NCBI GenBank assembly: GCA_033026295.1
Contig: CM065168.1
Coordinates: 25,149,306-25,213,305, forward strand
Direction: 5' to 3'
DNA length: 64,000 nucleotides
Source of the DNA: Channa striata
Taxonomy: Eukaryota > Chordata > Actinopteri > Anabantiformes > Channidae
Below the pieces are notes generated by a model. The model saw only the letters and a list, made by a program, of their open reading frames with translations. It was not told the DNA's origin and made no database searches. Shown one piece after another: positions 1 through 12,152 of this stretch; the first letter of the stretch is position 1; each line of letters begins with the position of its first letter. The position numbers and the translations under genes are program-made.

Positions 1-721
1 ATTGTGCTGACATCTTTTTAAAGTGTTTTCACACAATAACAAGCTACATGCAGATGCAGCTCACAGTGGCAAACACTCCTTCTCAGTAACCTCACTATGC
101 TTTGATTCACAACCAACAACATGCCTTCCCTCCAGCACTAAGAACACTAATATTCATATACTGGTTACATACTGCTGCTCCTGGCTGATACAATTAAGCC
201 GCAAAAACAAAGCCCCCCAGTAAATACTGCCAGTGATAGATGTTTTCCCAGAATGCTATGCCAAAGGGTTTGGGTGAGTAGCAGGAGGTGTTCCAGGAAC
301 CATTAGCCCCCCATTGATTAGCTACAGGGCTGCACATTATAAACAACATTGCTGTGATATCAACTGCTGCTGGTCGAGAGGTAAATAGCTGTCAAAAAAA
401 TAACCTCCGCACATTAGATGTTTTATGAATAAAATGGTAATGGATGGTTATGAAAAATAATATTTCTCATAAAGTTGTGTGTGTTTCTACAGTATGTTTA
501 AATGAGATTGCCTAAGGCTGTTGAAGGCAGTTTGTGGAACCTTGGATGAATTAGAGAAAAATAGAGGCTTGGGCAAAGGGAGGCAAAAGCCCCCCAACCT
601 AGTCTATATGGAGAACTCTCACACTATGCTAACTGTTGGGGAATGTTTAAATTGTTCATATTTTATGGAGATAGGAAAAGATGAAGAGGACTAAGAAGGA
701 CCCTAATTGTAGTAATTCAAT
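1..721. other. Unannotated AT-rich stretch
   Basis: I see no gene, repeat family or splice-flanked reading frame here. The short open frames have no recognisable protein features and are interrupted at chance frequency. Confidence 0.5.
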
Positions 722-826
722 CCCAGTAAGGACATTTTGACATGTGGTCTGGGACAGCCAGGTGCAAACCTTCGACCCTGTGGTCGGTGGGCAGCCGATC
801 TACCAACTGAGCCACTAGTGTTTGCA
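722..826 (-). repeat. SINE 5' head fragment, tRNA-derived
   Basis: Read on the minus strand this begins with a tRNA-like promoter head. An A-box-like 'GGCTCAGTTGGTAGATCGG' is followed by a degenerate B-box-like 'GGGTCGAAGGTTT', then 'CCACATGTCAAAATGTCCTT'. The last piece corresponds to the 'ACATGTCGAAGTGTCCTTGAGC' block shared by the better SINE copies at 28.65 and 2.79 kb. The body and L2-like tail are missing, so it is a truncated copy. Confidence 0.6.
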
Positions 827-1166
827 TAATGACAATAATGATAAAAACATGAAAACTTTTGCATAATTTCTGCTAACACAGCCATACTCAAGGTAAGATG
901 ACTTACTGTACCAACACTTTTCACACAATAAAAAAAATAAAAATCAAATCTCAAAACACTGCCTTCAGCTGGCCAAAAGAAAGGTTAAAAAAGAAAGGGA
1001 TCTTCAAATAATGGCACCCGTGTCCCCCCAACAGTTAACAGGTTAACGTGGTAACCTCACATTCGCTATAGGACTCCCAGAATAACAGAAACACACAACT
1101 ACTACAAATTATGTTGTACATCTATTGAGGTTAGACTGTGTTTCGTTTAAGAAAGGTTATTTAGGG

Positions 1167-1580
1167 CAGGGGTCTCCAACAAGTCACTCACAAGTTTTCC
1201 AATGGCTTGCCTAAGGTTTAATGAATCCTATAAAAATGACCCAAAACACTAACAGGGGGCCCAGTAGTCGCGCTGCAGCCCCTCCCAGCTGCAGTCAGAG
1301 CAGGAGATGTTCACCCCACTGCTTCGTCCAGCTCCCGTCGGTTCCCAAACCAGTAAGAGAATAGTATAGAAAGAAATGAAGACAGACACACTAAATGAAA
1401 AAATAAATACAACCTTCTATTTTGTGATGTTTTAATGCAAAATGTGAGTTGTGGACACCAACATTTAGTAGAGGTTCAGGATAAAAGTCTGTTTGGGTTA
1501 AAATAAGCTATTAGTGTAAATGTTACAAAACACGTGTAGCTCGTGGTCATTTTCATTTTGTAAAAGTTTGGAGAGCCCTG
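1167..1580. mobile_element. Non-autonomous hAT-type DNA transposon
   Basis: The element begins 'CAGGGGTCTCCAA' and ends 'TTGGAGAGCCCTG', so the ends are inverted repeats (CAGGGGTCTCCAA against CAGGGCTCTCCAA). The 8 bases outside each end are ATTTAGGG (1159-1166) and ATTTATGG (1581-1588), a 7-of-8 match. An 8-bp target-site duplication with CAGGG-type ends is the hallmark of hAT transposons. At 414 bp with no transposase frame it cannot move by itself. The interior includes a GC-richer patch near 1255-1340. Confidence 0.8.
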
Positions 1581-1588
1581 ATTTATGG

Positions 1589-2787
1589 TCATTTACTGCT
1601 CACTTCACTGGTTTAGGTTAGCCTGGCACTTTATTGTAAGTTTGTGTTTATATTTGTTCACCATTGGCCACTTTAAACTTTAAGTGGTTGTTTAATGAAA
1701 CGCTATATATTTTCATCTGTTTTGTGTCGCTTCCATCTTTTTGTCTTGTCTTTTTGATTACTTTTGAAATTGATTCATTTAGTGAATCTCATTTGTTTTG
1801 TCTAGTCGTGGTTATATATAGCATCTTTTCAAAGAACTCTGTAACTTTTGCGTAACTAATGAGAATTAAGACTCACATGACACAGAGGCTTTGGCCCAGA
1901 GGCCCCAGACTATTGCCAAGTGTGACTGTTCAGAGGGCGTGATATACATTTATTTTTTTAAATCTAATCTGTAAAACAAGTGCAACACTTGGACTTTAAA
2001 TTCACACCAGAACATTTCTAAATTATTTTAAATTAATAAAATACTATTACAGCTTTCCCTTCCCCAAACCTCTCTGCTATACTCCCCTGTGGCGAGGAAA
2101 AGATTAGAGTCAAATAATGATGTTTCAAGGAATTACAACCGAATGTCGGCGGCCTCTGCTCTGTTTGTGCTTAAATAAGGTTGAAACCCTGCTTTACACT
2201 GCACTTCACTTGAAATCCACACATGTTGTGTTGGTTTTGCATACACGCAGCCACAGTCTGGTGAGTGCTCCCTCCAGCTACTAGGCAGAATGTTACGATC
2301 TTTTGTGAATTTACAAAGGCAGATGTGGAACTCTTCCTGAGGAGAAAATAATGAACTCACTGATGTCACAATGGGAAAAGCACTTTTGAAGACAGGGGTC
2401 ATGAGAATATGGCCAATAGCTTAGATTGTTAAGTGGTTGCAAGATTCTCTAAGAGCTCTGCTGTGTCTCCAATCCATCAGAGTGCCATTAGCAAGTGCCA
2501 CATTGCTGTTATCAGAGTCAGGGTGAAGTCAGGCTTCACAGAGTACCCGGAGGTACTACATGGACTACCAGGAGCCCAGGGTCAGAGCCTAGCTGGCCGA
2601 AACAAAGCAATCTGGCCACTGTGGCTATTAATGATGTATGAGCTTGGCCTCATTAAAATGCGTAAAAGATGTAGGAACCCAGGTGGCTGCTGCCTCCCTG
2701 ACCACCCCAGTCACTGTCTGATCATTATTGACTGTAAGACGGGTCACTAATGCTAGGACTGGGCCACTTACAGCAAATGGCAGTGAT
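1589..2787. other. Unannotated stretch
   Basis: No gene recognised. An open frame of 105 codons on the plus strand (2433-2750) has no domain-like features and overlaps an opposing open frame. I treat both as chance. Confidence 0.45.
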
Positions 2788-3000
2788 TCACAAGTCGAAG
2801 TGTCCTTGAGCAAGACACTGAACCCCCACTTATTTGCTTCTGGTGAGTGTTGGCCAGCTGTATAGCAGCTCCTCCATCGGTGTATGAATGTTTGATTGTG
2901 AGTGTGAATGGGTAAATTAGAAGCAGTGTAAAGCACTTTGAGTACCAACAGGTAGAAATACACTATACAAGTGTGAACCATTTACCATTTAACCATTTAA
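2788..3000 (+). repeat. SINE, head-truncated, with L2-like tail
   Basis: It starts inside the SINE body ('AGTCGAAGTGTCCTTGAGCA'), continues through the 'GTGAGTGTTGGCCAGCTG' block, and ends with the tail 'AAGCAGTGTAAAGCACTTTG ... GGTAGAAATACACTATACAA' followed by an ATTTACC/ATTTAACC-like 3' repeat. The tRNA-like head is missing. The tail resembles the 3' ends of L2-type LINEs, which usually supply the enzyme that moves such SINEs (family knowledge). Confidence 0.7.
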
Positions 3001-3463
3001 AAGGACTAATTGCCGTAGTTACCTGAGCTTTAATGACATCAAAGTTATTACTTGGGCATTTATAAACAAAGATGATTGTTTTATTCTAATTGAAACATTA
3101 TGGCTTTATCTCTCGATGTTACTGACATAAACATGGACTAGATTTATTTACCTAAGCACTGAACCCGTACTTCCATTTTAGAAGGAAATATAATTTTCCC
3201 CTTCTACATTCATCTGACCAAACATTTTTATAAAAGTCCTAAAACTAAAAATACAACTCAATTAATAAAATGAAAAATAGAAAAATATACAAAAATGATA
3301 CACATGCTTGTATATTGTGGAAAATCCCTTTGCATTTGCCTAGAATGTTCTCATGCTATTTACAGCTGTTTTCTGATATTAAATATCTATGCCTATAACC
3401 CTTTCAGTTTAATATGAGCCTGTACATAACTTAACAGGCCCTGACAGATGCTTTTTACCCTTC

Positions 3464-3615
3464 CTTGAGGCATGGCTGAAACTCTCAGGTGATAGAAGAT
3501 TTGCAATTAGAGCTCCATTGCTCTGGAATGAACTTCTTTAAGAAAAGGAAATCCAGTATCCTTTTTATAATCCTATCTGAAAATGTACTCATCAGACAGC
3601 CTTCCCAGATGAAAA
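3464..3615 (+). pseudogene. Relic of a LINE (L2-like) ORF C-terminus
   Basis: The plus-strand translation around 3464-3540 reads LEAWLK followed by SGDRRFAIRAPLLWNELL and a stop. The pattern GDR-F---AP-LWN-L is the conserved end of the reverse-transcriptase ORF in L2-like fish LINEs, where it usually reads GDRAF...AP.LWNSLP. Sequence beyond the stop (to about 3615) still resembles the following helix region but is disrupted. Nothing else of the element could be followed upstream. This is a short, old 3' fragment, and the clade assignment is from memory of the motif only. Confidence 0.5.
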
Positions 3616-5305
3616 AACTAAAATAAGCATGAATAAAAAAAAAAAATCCAAGCACAGAAACTACCTCAGTGGGTTAAAGTACACAAACAACGTTTAAGTA
3701 AGGTACCAGCATCAATTAACAATATTGAACAGGGCACTGGTGCCTCAGTACCCAAAGTCTTGCGTTTTGTCACCCATCTAACTTCAATGCTATATATGAA
3801 ATGACCAGTTCTATTGAACGGGAAATTAGGGTCAGGCAACGAGTTCAGTGACATATCAAGATTATGTCAAAGAACTACAGTTGATGAAGACCTGCTGTGC
3901 TCTTCCATGTTGGTTTCGTCTGAGCTGACGAGTGGTGCTACAACACCACAAAGACAAGGGCCAACAAACACAGTGTTGCACGTTCTGTGTTCTGTAAGAT
4001 TGGGGTTCGTACACAAGCGGGAGAGAAAGCAGAATATACAAAATGCGCACAAAGCAGCATTGGCTTACCATTTTCACACCCCTATAAATACCCAGACATG
4101 GTTTATACATAATTATTAGACTGTTAATACCATGGTAAGAACATGTCAAAGCACACAAAAAAGTAGTTACAACGGTACAGAACACACCGCAATGACTAGG
4201 CTGAGGAATGCTCCCCAATAGCCTCAAAATAGATTTGTAGAAGTAAAAACATTTTTGTAGAAATAAAATGTATTATTTGGCTCCCTTTATCCAAGTTTAG
4301 ATGATATCATTCAAATCAAATCACACTTAACAAATATTAATAAATAAAATAAATAATTATATAATTATATAGAAATAGAAAAATGGTTTACAAGGGTTAA
4401 CACCCATTTAAGATTTCGACAGATTTCGGAATTTCATGTAAACAAATTTCATAATTGCATACAACATGTCGGTGTCAACCTTTCTAGCTAGTGACTCTTT
4501 CATAGAAATGAGGGGTCTCTCGTTAGATCATTTTATTAGATGTTTTCATTTATTTTATTTTATATAACTGCTAGAGGTAAAAGGATATTTAACATGCATA
4601 ACCTATCCAACAGCTGCAAAATCAAATAAAGTGTGTTTGATCAAGATCAAAATCTACAAATATATTAAAAGTGTAATGTGCAGACAAACAAATAATAATA
4701 CTCCAGAAATCTGCTGGGAGTCTGAGCAGAACAGCCCGAATCAAATTACAGATGGAAACAAGACGCTCCAATTCTTAAATATTTATAACAGCTAATTACA
4801 ACACTGGCATACTGTCAAACCACAAGAAACCTCCTTAAAGCTTCAACTTTCTGCACAGGTTGCTTTATCCTCTTATTGTTCAAATTCTTGAAAAAAGACA
4901 CTACTTCACAAAAGCGTAGAGCAAGCAAGAAAAAACTCCTGCGATGTCCAGTTGTCTAGTGTGTCTGTCATGCAGAGACACAGTCGAGGTAAATTAGCTT
5001 TTCACTTAACAAGAACACATGTGACAAACCTAATCAGGATGAAAAGAATTCCTTCCATACTAAAGACAAACGGTGTGAAATTGCTTAGGAGTGCCAGCTA
5101 AAATAAAGTGACCTCGTAATTGATTGAACACAGCCACACACGCCAGCTTCACTGACAACCCAAAACAGAGCATGAGACAATACAACAAGTAGTATTCTCT
5201 ATAAAAAACATTTCATTCACGTGAGCCGAAAAAAGAACAACTAATATCTGCCCTTCATTGCACAATCCCTCCAGCTGTCTACCAGCAAATCAGACCCCCA
5301 CTCAC
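3616..5305. other. Unannotated AT-rich stretch
   Basis: No gene recognised. Open frames of 101-121 codons on both strands at 3814-4227 overlap one another and lack domain features. The stretch at 4320-4380 is a low-complexity AATA/ATTATA run. Confidence 0.45.
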
Positions 5306-5470
5306 CATACAAGAGGTCATCAGCTCTCCTTGCCTGGATTCTTCCGGTGTTCTCCTCCTGAGCTGCTGCTGCCACTCTTCAGCAGCTGCTGAGGGGAGCT
5401 TCTATCTGAGAGCACCTGACTGACTGCTCAGTACTGTTTACAGAGGCAGATTTGACTTTACAGAGCAAGA
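5306..5470 (-). other. Candidate (possibly first, non-coding) exon with splice donor
   Basis: On the minus strand a GC-richer, CAG/CTG-rich block ends '...GACCTCTTGTATG' and is followed at 5305 by GTGAGTGGGG, a near-consensus 5' splice site. The block lacks a long open frame; one late ATG lies 14 bases before the donor in a weak start context. Composition differs from the AT-rich flanks. It could be the 5' untranslated exon of a gene running leftward. It could equally be an intronic GC-rich patch, since I cannot identify the acceptor, promoter or partner exons. The right boundary is a guess. Confidence 0.25.
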
Positions 5471-6005
5471 TGTTGGACAGCCAAGCTCGGTCACAACGGG
5501 GAAGGCATCATAAAGTACGTCTGGCTCTGACGCACCACACATCTGCTAGTAGACAAACAGCCAACCCTCATTTGTTTGACAGGAAGCTGTGCAGGAGCTT
5601 GGAATAGTTGTTGAGACACCAGACAATTTGTTGCGGAGTTACTGTACTTCCTCTCCCTGGGGAGGCCGGGGAGTACAGGATACAAGCAACCATGCATGCG
5701 GTGTAGGTCACCTCAAACTGGCGAGTCCAGCTCCACTCTGAGTCCCCAAGTTAAATAAATAATACCCTGTGCTCCTTTGCCTTGCAGTTGAAATGTCCAG
5801 ATCAGGTTCCCTGGCCTCTACTGTTTCACTGGCAAACATTTTAAAGGGCCTGCACGCACACAGCTTTAGAAATATACACTGTGCTAAGAGTTCAAACAGC
5901 CTCTGTTGTACAGCCAGGCTCTTTAAAGAGAATTTATTACAAAACAGCTTCAGCAATGCAGGTTAAAAATCCCCTACAGATAGTGAGTAGTGGAAGAAAC
6001 TCTCT

Positions 6006-6009
<4 letters not shown>
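5471..6009. other. Unannotated stretch upstream of the candidate exon
   Basis: No gene or clear promoter element. There is no CpG-island-like density and no convincing TATA box at a set distance from the candidate exon. Confidence 0.4.

Positions 6010-6059
<50 letters not shown>
6010..6059. repeat. (CA)25 microsatellite
   Basis: An uninterrupted CA dinucleotide run, preceded by a short TCTC run. Likely length-polymorphic. Confidence 0.97.
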
Positions 6060-6061
<2 letters not shown>

Positions 6062-7635
6062 TGTTGGTATGCAGTCAAGCATTAGCTGGGGGAAAAATTG
6101 AAGCAGGGTTGGAGGAGAGTAATACCTGCATGTGAGAAGAGGAGAATTACTGAGATATGACTCCTGCTTTTAGGAATGTAGTGCAGACAGAAAACACAAC
6201 CACCTTCTCCCTCTGTGTGAGGAGCACTATCAAAGGGTCAATCTGTCATTCTCAACAATAACACTGTGAAAGACCTGAGGTATATAAGGCAGACAAAAAA
6301 CAGATTCCTTCATTATTAATGATGTCGGTCAGCATCTTACTATGAACACGGGCTCCAACATGAATGCACAGGGTGGGATTCTGTAATAATTGTAACTTTC
6401 TTTCTTGCCACAGCAAGAGAAAGACTTTATTAAAGCTTAAAGCTTTAAAGAAAACTGCTGCATGCTACCTGCAAACAGTAGACAGGCAATTCAGAACACA
6501 ATAGCTTGTAAAAGCTAAATGGTGCAGTTTTTACTTGGCTCCAGAGAAGCTGAATTGCATAATTTTCTTCATAAGCTGTTGCTCACTGGCATAAACTGTG
6601 GACAGTAACAGAAAAGTATGACACTAAACTATAAATATGAACAAGGCTAAATTGAACTAGACTTTTTAAAAATAGCCAACTTCAGCCTCTAGCTCCACTG
6701 CACGTGTGAGTGACTGAGTGGTAATTTTTAGCAGAGCCTGACAGAGGGGACTCCAAGCCAAGGGGAAAAACCATGTAACTGTGGCATTCATAAAAAATCA
6801 GCAGAGACGGAAAATGTGTGATGGCCAAGCTAGGCAAGACAGAGTGTGTGTGCTGAACCCAACAGGAAGCAGAAGTTTAACAGAAAGACGGGACTGACTG
6901 TGAAGGAGGAACATTTCTGTATTAAAGCATGAACTCCAAGCTGGAGCTAGCCAACATGCAGAGACTGGAATTACAGACCATAGGAGTTTATGAATGATGA
7001 TTGGCTACTGCTGACTCCGGCTGCTGTAGCCACAATGGCCACTAATTTTAGTCTTTGCCATGGTGAAATCACAGCGTGGAACCATTAATACTTTAACCCA
7101 TCCTCTCACAGCCTGTTTCAAATGGTTTACCCTCCTCGGTAGCTCAGACAAAACACATCAAAACAAGACTTTTAGTCTTTAACAAGTCCAATTTATCACC
7201 TTCGAATCATGTCATCGTCTATATAAGAAAACATTAAACCAATGCTAAAATGATTCATAGCAATCTTAATTCCCATAAAGATTGAGTATCCATACCCTCT
7301 CTTCTGACCCACAGAACTGTAAGTTGAATTAGAAACCCCACATGGGGAATTAGGTATCTGAAAATTCACCTAATCTGGTACCAGGCATCGGAACAGTAGA
7401 TACTGTCTCTAATAATGGCACCAAAATGGCTATTTTCAGCCCTAAAAGAATAAAAATGCAGGATTAAAATGTGCAATTACAGTGGTTTGGTTTGAGTTAG
7501 ACACAAAAACATCAGAGTTAGGTTAGTTTATGGGGAGGTAGTAAATAAGCATAGTAAACTGCTGGTAAAAAGTCATGCTTCTGGTTCAATTCACAGCATC
7601 ATCACAACATACATCACATGACCTGTTACAACAAA
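6060..7635. other. Unannotated stretch
   Basis: No gene or repeat family recognised. Open frames are short and featureless. Confidence 0.45.
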
Positions 7636-7770
7636 TAACAATCATCCATTTAGCAGTTGCTTTCATCCCAAGTGACCTTTAATTAGGGGCACAAACCAAG
7701 GGCAACTTGGAGTTCAGTGATTTGCCCAGGGACAGGGGTATGGAGCAGCTGGGACTAGAATTATTATTAT
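7636..7770 (+). repeat. Degenerate fish interspersed repeat
   Basis: The line 'CATTTAGCAGTTGCTTTCAT' followed by CCCAAGTGACCTTTAATTAG, and later 'GTGATTTGCCCAGGGACAGG' and 'CTGGGACTAGAAT', matches in order a very common fish repeat that contains 'TTTAGCAGACGCTTTTATCC' and a 'GCTCAAGGGCAC ... GGGATTGAACC' block. I recognise the pattern but not its formal class. Confidence 0.45.
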
Positions 7771-10383
7771 TGAGTTTGACCCATAAAATGATAGCTTAGG
7801 ATTCCCTACCTTATGGTTCTCACAGAAATGCAGTACTTCCACATTAGATTCCACATGCCCTTGACATTGTAGGGCCAGAAGCTCGAGATCTTAATTAGTT
7901 TAGTTCTCAGATATGAGCCTGAGAGGTGAAAAAAAGACCCCAGTGTCTTCAGGCAAGTCCAAACAGTCTGCCTGGGAAAGGAGCAGCTCCTAAGCAGCAT
8001 CCACCCATGCCACTCCTCCCTGCTCTCTTCACTTGACCACAAAACATGAACTAGTCTTTTCTTGATCCAGAGGAAAGATGACTAATGCTCACTTGTTGAG
8101 GTTGGGTTATTTCACTATCTGCTCCCTCTGAGTTCCCCATTTTGCTTCGTTTTACTCGGCAAGCTGTTCTTGTCTGACGGGAGCACAGCACACACTTATC
8201 CAGCATTACCAAGTAAGGCCAGCAGCTGAGCGGAGCAGACAGAGACCAAAATCCCTCCCTGCTTCAGTGTGTAACGTTCGCACATGTTCGCATTCCACAA
8301 CCGGCTCTGGCCCCTTGTCTCACCGGCCGATCACTTACTGATACCACGTAATTTCCAACTAAATCCTGTCTGTGGCTCTTTAAAGTTTGGTTATTTTTGG
8401 GTTGTTTTCATCATAGGCCTCCTGCAGTGCCATATCTCACCTTTGTTCACACCCTCTAAGTAGATGATATTTACTGTAAGGGTTGGAAGACTGCCTAATG
8501 GGCACACATGAACAGTGGGTTTTGGAAGCACTGTAATGTGTTTGATGTGTCAACAGTTTTTAACTTCACAGGCAGAACAGTAAAGTCTGATGGAGTTTGA
8601 AATAATTGAAGACACAACATATGTGATGTTATAGTTAGTGGAGTACTTTTCAGGTATGTACATGACTGTTGAGTTTGTGTTCTCTCTGGAGCTAAATCCA
8701 AATAGAAACAAAAACAACTGAAGCAAACCCAGGTACATTCACTTTTACTAAAGTATGTCTTTCTTGAACATACGATGGAGTACAATTATAAAGTAACTGT
8801 CAGGTAATTACTTTAGATTAACGCCTAACATCTTTAGTATATCTGTGTTTGTTTTGTGATCACACTACGTTTCCTACAGTAAAATTCAATACAGTCCAGC
8901 AGTTTAGTGTGTTGGTCATACTAAATGTTCTAAACAAACTTTAGCTGCTGGTATTAGTAATGCAAATCCTTACAGTAACCATGGGAGAAGTTTGCCTTTG
9001 TTATTTTAGACGCTTAAGAATAGCCAAGTATTTTCGCTCCCCGTTGGCCTCTGTGGCCTTCCTCTGAGCAGCTGCCAAACATTTCTCTCTGTCTCTTCAT
9101 ATGTCTGTCTTTCTGTCTGTCTCTGACTGCAACTCTCTTTCCAAGGTCAGCTATTGGCAGTCAGGTTGACTACATTAATGTGGCAAAAAAAAGTCAATCT
9201 TCGGCTCAATAATATTTTGTGTCTCACTTAGTTTTTGCAAATGCATCAAGAAAACAAGATCAAATACAGCAGACATAATTAAGACTTACATACAAGCTAA
9301 TCAACAAAGGGAGCATCAGTATGCCCCTGTGCCATGCCACAGGCCGCACAACTCTCATTTAGCGTGTGTGCAGTTTCAAGTTGCAGCACCACGCTTGTAC
9401 ACATTCACACAGGAGACTGATTTGACGCTTCAGACTTTGATGTTCCTATTTCACGGCACAAACAGAGAGTGGCTGATATCAAACTGGCCGCTATGAGGCA
9501 TATCTGCCACTGGATGGTGCGGAACGGGGCTGGTCGAGCGAGCACCCTGCAGCAAGGGGTGTGAAGGAGCTGCTGGCAAAAAGAGACAGAGCTCTGACTC
9601 AGTGCAGAGTCTGAGGACAGCACACCCGCTGACCCATAAATGAATGTAATTAGTATTCAAACTGAGAGACTGTAGCTTTCTTGAAAAAACTGCACAGGGT
9701 TAGTACCTCACCCTATTCTACAGCCTTTTCCTGACTATGAAACCAAAGTGAGTTCAGTCCCATTATTTGGGTGAGCTGGTGTGAATCTGGAAAGTCTCTG
9801 AAAATGTATCAGTGATTCATCTGCATTTGTAAAGACTTAGAGGAAGCTCCACTGGGATCCACCTGAGAAAGACCAGGGACCTGCCCCATTCCTTTAGAAA
9901 GCCTTTTGATGTTGAATTTGGTCCTCAGCGGAGACTGTTCCCTCCAGTCCACAGTGAGTGTGGAATATTAAAGGCCATGGCTTTGCCTGCTAACTCAGAT
10001 AAAAAAAAATACTGTAATCATACGAATACTTAAGGAAAGAGGGCAAAACCTCAATATGGGGAATTGAAATGCAAAAAAGGAGCCACTTTTATCTGCAATT
10101 ATTCTGTCAAGCAGTAGCAAATGGTGGAGCTCAGGTCACGTCTGCCTGGAGAGAAAATGTGAGACAAAGTGGAGTCAGTGGGTGTGAATGATGAAGGGGT
10201 GGGGAGGTGAGTGTCTTTAGTGCTGATGAACTACCATGTTTGGACAGTTTGATGTTGGCCAGTGACCCACAACGGCAGAGAGGGTACAACCATATCGATG
10301 AGTTTGTCACCTCCTTGCTGCCTTAACAACACAACAGTCCAGCCCAGCTATTAACATGCAGGTACGATCCTTTATATGGCCTG
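7771..10383. other. Unannotated stretch
   Basis: No gene recognised. The 96-codon minus-strand frame at 8495-8785 and those near 9405-9660 have no domain features or splice context. Confidence 0.45.
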
Positions 10384-10500
10384 GTAGATCAATGGGCAGA
10401 GCATCAGGGCGGGTTTCAGATGTCTCTCGGTTCAAATCCCAGCCCCTGTACCAGGTGCGTCATTGAGCAGGACATTTAGCACCACTGGGCATGTTGCTTC
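10384..10500 (+). repeat. tRNA-derived SINE head (different family)
   Basis: The D-arm-like 'GGTAGATCAATGGGCAGAGC' and the B box 'GGTTCAAATCCC' are spaced as in a tRNA. The flanking 'TGCGTCATTGAGCAGGACAT' followed by TTAGCACCA reads as SINE body. The acceptor stem does not pair and no anticodon stem forms, so this is not a tRNA gene. It differs from the 28.65-kb family in the body. Confidence 0.55.
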
Positions 10501-12038
10501 AAGCTAAACCCTAACATGCTTACGAAGCCTATACTATAGCTTACAGCCTTCACCATTTTGGTTTTGCATGTCTACATGTTAACATAGAATTAGCATCAGG
10601 AGGCTAATCTGGCACTGAAAGGGATTTCACTAGTAGGTCAGATCATAAACCAAATACCTGTACAAAAGGTAATTCTGACCCGCTTATGCTACAAAGGAAG
10701 GAAATCAGGTGATGGTTGTGATGCATGGGCATATTGACCCTGTGTTCATTGTAATCTATCCAATACTTTTTCATAGCAGTAAAAGTCAGCTGGTGCATTT
10801 ACTCAAATATTAGATCAAAATGTCGTGTTTTGGTCAGGACCAAAGTGGTAGAGAAACTCTCAAGTTTCTGATACCAAATCTGGAAGTTGATCAGTGTGTA
10901 TTCTTTGTGCACAGTGAATTAAATATTAACATTTTTGTTTTCATCATGAAAGTGCTACACACAAGTGAGATTTCTATACACTTTGGTGAACTGACTCTTT
11001 AAGAATATGCGTGTAAAATGTATATGAGACAGTGGGTTAACTGCTGTTGACTTGTCAGCTGAAAAGACTAAACCCTCTTGTGAGCAGGTCTGTCCTTTGT
11101 GTATAACATCACACTGACCCCAACACAGAACTGCAGCGGACTACCATCTGTCTCCCAAAACACAGCAAATGAGCAGTTTCCAGTTCCACCACACTCGAAA
11201 ACAACACAACAGTTTGGCTCGTCCTCAAGCTTAATGAAATGGGTCTCCACCATCCAATCAACGACTGGTGTCTAAATGAAAAACATAAAGGCATTAAGCC
11301 ATGTCGAGGGGGGACGTTTTTGTCTTCATTCCCCCAGAGACTTGGCTGTGTGGAGTAGAACGTGGGGGTGGGGTGGGTGTAATCATGAATAAATATGACC
11401 TGGAGGTGTGGGACAATTCACACTGAGAGATGCACGTCTCAACATGACATATTCCCCTTTGTGATTACCATCCTCCGAACCAGACTAAGAGTTTGCTCAC
11501 TCCAGCTGACCCCACGGGTGTCTTTCTCATTACACTAACAAAACGAAAGGAAACACGCTGCTAAAATTAGCTTCCCAGCTGAGTTTGTCACTTATTTTAA
11601 CTGTTAAGACCTACACTGTACAACCTATCTTACAGTTTTAACAGAAAATGCTCACAATAAATAACTTTCGTAACCATTTTGACCCGTACAAGAGTGACTT
11701 AAGAGGCCTTTTATGGCTTAGCACCTAACGTTATCACGTCACGTTATCTTTTGCTATAATGCAACCATGATTGTAGTAAAAGAACTGGACTGGGTACTGT
11801 CTCCAGAAAGAGCACGAGCCTGGAAAGAAATCACACCTGAATATCAGCAAAGGGTAAGCAGAATGCCAGAGACAAGAGCAAACGGCAGTTTTTTTATTTT
11901 CAATTTTAACATGCAAATGTATTCTTCCCTTAAATATGCTTAAAAATGTTTGTTCAATTGTATTTTGTGATCCATTTACACCAATTTTAATTCATAAAAC
12001 CAACAACAAGATATTAGAAACAAAAACGTGTGCAGATA
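10501..12038. other. Unannotated stretch
   Basis: No gene or repeat identified. A G-rich run near 11365-11380 is short and offers only three guanine tracts. Confidence 0.4.
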
Positions 12039-12062
12039 TGTGTGTGTGTGTGTGTGTGTGTG
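12039..12062. repeat. (TG)12 microsatellite
   Basis: A TG run followed after 22 bases by the long CT run, giving a compound microsatellite. Confidence 0.95.
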
Positions 12063-12079
12063 TATACACACACCTAAAC

Positions 12080-12084
<5 letters not shown>

Positions 12085-12144
<60 letters not shown>
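12085..12144. repeat. (CT)30 microsatellite
   Basis: A perfect 60-base CT run, polypurine/polypyrimidine on opposite strands. It ends 8 bases before the long hairpin element. Confidence 0.97.
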
Positions 12145-12147
<3 letters not shown>

Positions 12148-12152
12148 ATACT

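Noticed and set aside
3814..4227. Overlapping frames of 101 and 121 codons on opposite strands
   Set aside because: No protein features on either strand and no exon-like boundaries.
10384..10460. Possible tRNA gene
   Set aside because: A and B boxes are present but acceptor and anticodon stems do not pair, and SINE body sequence follows.
6010..12144. Spaced repeats resembling a CRISPR array
   Set aside because: The repeats are dinucleotide microsatellites; there are no unique spacers and the sequence is eukaryotic.
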